The notes beneath the pieces are model-generated. The model ran no database searches. It was not told the origin of the DNA and saw nothing but the letters and a program-made list of their open reading frames with translations. Shown in pieces: positions 62,077 to 64,000 of a stretch of 64,000 nt of DNA. Position 1 is the first letter of the stretch. The number at the start of each line of letters is the position of its first letter. The translations under genes were made by a program, and so were the position numbers. Source of the DNA: Chloroflexota bacterium (GTDB lineage Bacteria > Chloroflexota > Anaerolineae > Aggregatilineales > J027); the NCBI GenBank assembly GCA_013112715.1, contig JABFGB010000009.1, positions 1-64,000 on the forward strand. The letters are read 5' to 3'.

Positions 62077-63248
62077 GTATTTCACCAGATATTCACTATT
62101 TGACGGAGACCATTGGCGTCCGTCCACCCCTGTCGCAAGAGGAATATGAGGCGGGACAGTATGTGCTTACCCGCCTACGTGAAATGGGCCTGACCGACCT
62201 GCAAGAACAGCCCTTCTACAGCATTCGGCGCGTGGGGGAACGGCTTGGTTTTATCACCCTTGTCGCTAACTTCGGGGTGTTGATCGGTACATTGGGCAGC
62301 GGCAAATCACGTCTCCTACGCTTGTTGGGCGTGACGCTGACGTTGCTGGCCCATCATAACTTCCGCCGTGCTTTGACGGGTCGTGCAGCACTTGGGGAGT
62401 GGTTTTGGCCGCAGCGTCGTTCCCAAAACATCATTGCTCGTCTGCCTGCCCAATCCAGTGAACCCAAAGCGCGAGTGGTGCTGCTGGCCCATCTGGATAC
62501 CGACGTTGCTCGTTTTTCGGCCCAACCCCAAATGCGTCCCTACAGCCCCTATCTATTCAGCAGTTTGCCCGTGTTGGCTTTTGCAGGGGCCTTATTCACC
62601 GCGCTAAATGCTCCAGTCTGGATGCGGCGTTTGATCGGGGCGCTGATGATCGGGCAGGCAGGGTTGGTCATCACCGACGAAATTGGCCCAAACAGCCCCG
62701 GCGCGAATGATAATGCGTCGGGTGTCGCTCTCCTGTTAGCCCTAGCCGAAGAATTGACCCAGCATCCTCTCAAAAATACCGAAGTGGTCTTGGCTTTTAC
62801 GGGCTGTGAAACGGCTGGATGCAATGGCGCGGCGGAACTGGCGGCGAAATATGGGAAGGAATGGCAATCGGCGTGGTGGCTGGCGATTGACGGCATCGGT
62901 GCAGGTGAATTGTGCTGGGTAATAGAACACGGGTGGGGCGCAGATTTTGGCTCACGCTATCATTCCAATCCCGAATTGATGTGCATTTTGGAGCAGGTTG
63001 CCGCTGCTAATCCTGACCTCGGCATTATGGGACGCCCCCTGATGACCGTCAATGCAGTGGGGTCACTGGTTGGTGCTGGTTGCAAGGCCGCTGCGATTAT
63101 GGGGTATGAACGGGCGGGAAATACCCCTGTTGAATGGCGACAAACCGGGGATACGACCGATGTTTTGAATACGGATACGCAACAACAGGCCTATGATTTT
63201 CTACAGGCCGTCTTAACCAAAATAGATGAGGACACAGCCAAAAAATGA
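62073..63248 (+). CDS. M28-type peptidase homologue with membrane segments and altered active site
   Basis: 391 residues. M28 metal ligands can be traced: His140/Asp142 (AHLDTD), Asp213 (GANDNASG), Glu246 (GCETAGCNG) and Asp273 (AIDG). The residue before Glu246, normally the general-base Glu of the family's EE pair, is Cys245. Two hydrophobic stretches (about 60-95 and 162-200), unusual for M28, may be membrane helices inserted around the first metal ligands. The gene overlaps its neighbours by ATGA on both sides. It may be a membrane-bound aminopeptidase or an inactive homologue. Confidence 0.82.
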   Translation: MSISPDIHYLTETIGVRPPLSQEEYEAGQYVLTRLREMGLTDLQEQPFYSIRRVGERLGFITLVANFGVLIGTLGSGKSRLLRLLGVTLTLLAHHNFRRALTGRAALGEWFWPQRRSQNIIARLPAQSSEPKARVVLLAHLDTDVARFSAQPQMRPYSPYLFSSLPVLAFAGALFTALNAPVWMRRLIGALMIGQAGLVITDEIGPNSPGANDNASGVALLLALAEELTQHPLKNTEVVLAFTGCETAGCNGAAELAAKYGKEWQSAWWLAIDGIGAGELCWVIEHGWGADFGSRYHSNPELMCILEQVAAANPDLGIMGRPLMTVNAVGSLVGAGCKAAAIMGYERAGNTPVEWRQTGDTTDVLNTDTQQQAYDFLQAVLTKIDEDTAKK

Positions 63249-64000
63249 TCGAAGTCCAAAATCTGGTGAAAAAATATGGGGAGTTTACCGCCCTGCATGG
63301 TATCTCTTTTAAAGCCAGAGAAGGCGAAATTCTCGGCTTTTTGGGGCCAAACGGCGCGGGCAAAACCACTACTATGCGGATTTTGACCGGGTTCATGCCG
63401 CCGACTTCCGGTGTCGCCAAAGTCGCGGGTCACGATATTTTTGAGGAATCCCTCGCCGCCCGCGAAAAAATTGGCTACCTGCCGGAAACCGTGCCGCTCT
63501 ATCCTGATATGACGGTGCAGGGCTATCTGGAATTTATGGCGGAACTGCGGCATGTGCCAGAGCGCAAAAAACGCACCCAAGAAGTGCTGCAACTGGTCGG
63601 TATGGATCACCGCGCCAAGAGCCTGATTCGCAGCATTTCCAAAGGGATGCGCCAGCGCGTCGGCCTCGCTCAATCCCTGATTCACAATCCCCCTGTGCTG
63701 ATTTTAGATGAACCGACCATTGGCCTCGACCCCGCCCAAGTAGCCGATTTACGCAGTTTTATCCGTGATCTCCGCACTCAACATACGGTCATGTTTAGCA
63801 CCCACATTTTGTCGGAAGCCGAGCAGATCTGCGATCGAGTGGTCATTATCAATCGCGGTCAAATTGTGGCACAGGGTGCTCCGCGTGAACTGCGCTCCAA
63901 ATTGAATCTAGGTAGCCGGATTTATGTCGAAGCACGCGGACGGGCCGACCAAAAAGCCCTTGCCAACACCCTATCCAAAGTACAGGGGGTCAAATTTGCC
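63245..64000 (+). CDS. ABC-2-type transporter ATPase, cut by the window end
   Basis: The frame is open from the ATG at 63245 to the last base, 252 codons. Walker A GPNGAGKTTT (about 34-43), Q-loop, signature SISKGMRQRVGLAQSL, Walker B VLILDEPTIGLDP and H-loop STHILSEAEQICD are complete. It resembles the GldA/NatA/CcmA-type ATPases that work with ABC-2 permeases. The start overlaps the peptidase stop (ATGA), so a permease gene may follow beyond the window. Confidence 0.93.
   Translation, partial: MIEVQNLVKKYGEFTALHGISFKAREGEILGFLGPNGAGKTTTMRILTGFMPPTSGVAKVAGHDIFEESLAAREKIGYLPETVPLYPDMTVQGYLEFMAELRHVPERKKRTQEVLQLVGMDHRAKSLIRSISKGMRQRVGLAQSLIHNPPVLILDEPTIGLDPAQVADLRSFIRDLRTQHTVMFSTHILSEAEQICDRVVIINRGQIVAQGAPRELRSKLNLGSRIYVEARGRADQKALANTLSKVQGVKFA

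Noticed and set aside
1-64000. tRNA genes, rRNA genes, transposases or prophage
   Set aside because: I looked for T-loop motifs, transposase and integrase motifs and phage genes and found none. A tRNA-finding program could still reveal a divergent tRNA.

Overview
The window reads as chromosomal DNA of a member of the Chloroflexota, most likely from the Anaerolineae lineage. No rRNA gene is present, so this rests on gene content. The signs are lipoproteins with Thr/Pro-rich linkers, TolB/PD40-type propellers, Hanks-type kinases fused to unusual partners, a sortase and an L,D-transpeptidase, an FMN riboswitch ahead of a RibXY-type riboflavin ABC transporter, and Flp-type pilin genes. Coding density is high and operons are short. 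I saw no tRNA, rRNA, CRISPR array, transposase or prophage.

Layout. 1-404: gene-free, with a terminator and a cluster of nested palindromes. 405-9211: sugar-phosphate isomerase-like gene (+); a minus operon of cytochrome c, methyltransferase and a cytochrome c peroxidase/beta-helix fusion; two near-identical 48-residue Flp pilin genes, each with its own promoter and terminator; recD2 (-); double-Nudix protein and RidA (+). 9291-12469 (-): L,D-transpeptidase, PP2C phosphatase with zinc ribbons, YceI-like protein. 12571-13796: promoter, L10 leader with attenuator, rplJ and rplL. 13982-17536: methyltransferase, sortase, small membrane protein, PIN/TRAM protein (-). 17766-21352: response regulator, histidine kinase and a secreted two-PDZ protein whose promoter carries phased TTTACA repeats. 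21481-25104: FMN riboswitch and transcription terminator ahead of ribX, ribY, an ATPase gene and a GNAT gene. 25110-30563: FlgD-like protein (-), folC, an EamA transporter, a PD40 lipoprotein. 30567-31876: an arsR-arsM arsenic methylation unit with two matching operators. 32004-33914: DegV, YbaK, a membrane protein.

33872-38903 (-): a signalling operon of membrane protein, methyltransferase, GAF protein, a kinase fused to a receiver and LuxR-type domain, and a TolB-like protein. 39025-42101 (+): CbpA-like DnaJ, HtrA-like lipoprotein protease, NAD synthetase. 42098-46939 (-): TatA/B-like protein, CdsA, a Thr-rich transmembrane protein with a zinc ribbon, and a kinase fused to an interrupted FGE-sulfatase domain. 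47163-51767 (+): TPR protein, a double-CxxC protein and two paralogous proteins with DHp-like N-termini. 51848-53613: a TetR-type regulator with an NmrA-like reductase. 53757-56865: two overlapping GT-C-type glycosyltransferases. 56919-60091 (-): a lipoprotein and a VIT/VWA protein. 60186-64000 (+): an AT-richer AAA ATPase/TOPRIM-like pair, then an M28-type peptidase and an ABC ATPase cut by the window end.

Themes. Serine/threonine phosphorylation recurs (two kinases and one PP2C), as do surface proteins. Several RNA or DNA control elements can be read directly: the L10 leader, the FMN riboswitch, ArsR sites, an OmpR/PhoB-style repeat array, and a hairpin over the histidine kinase start. A REP-like hairpin occurs three times, each time between convergent genes. 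The strongest candidates for something not yet described are the AAA/TOPRIM cassette, the kinase fusion proteins, the peroxidase/beta-helix fusion and the DHp-like tandem pair.
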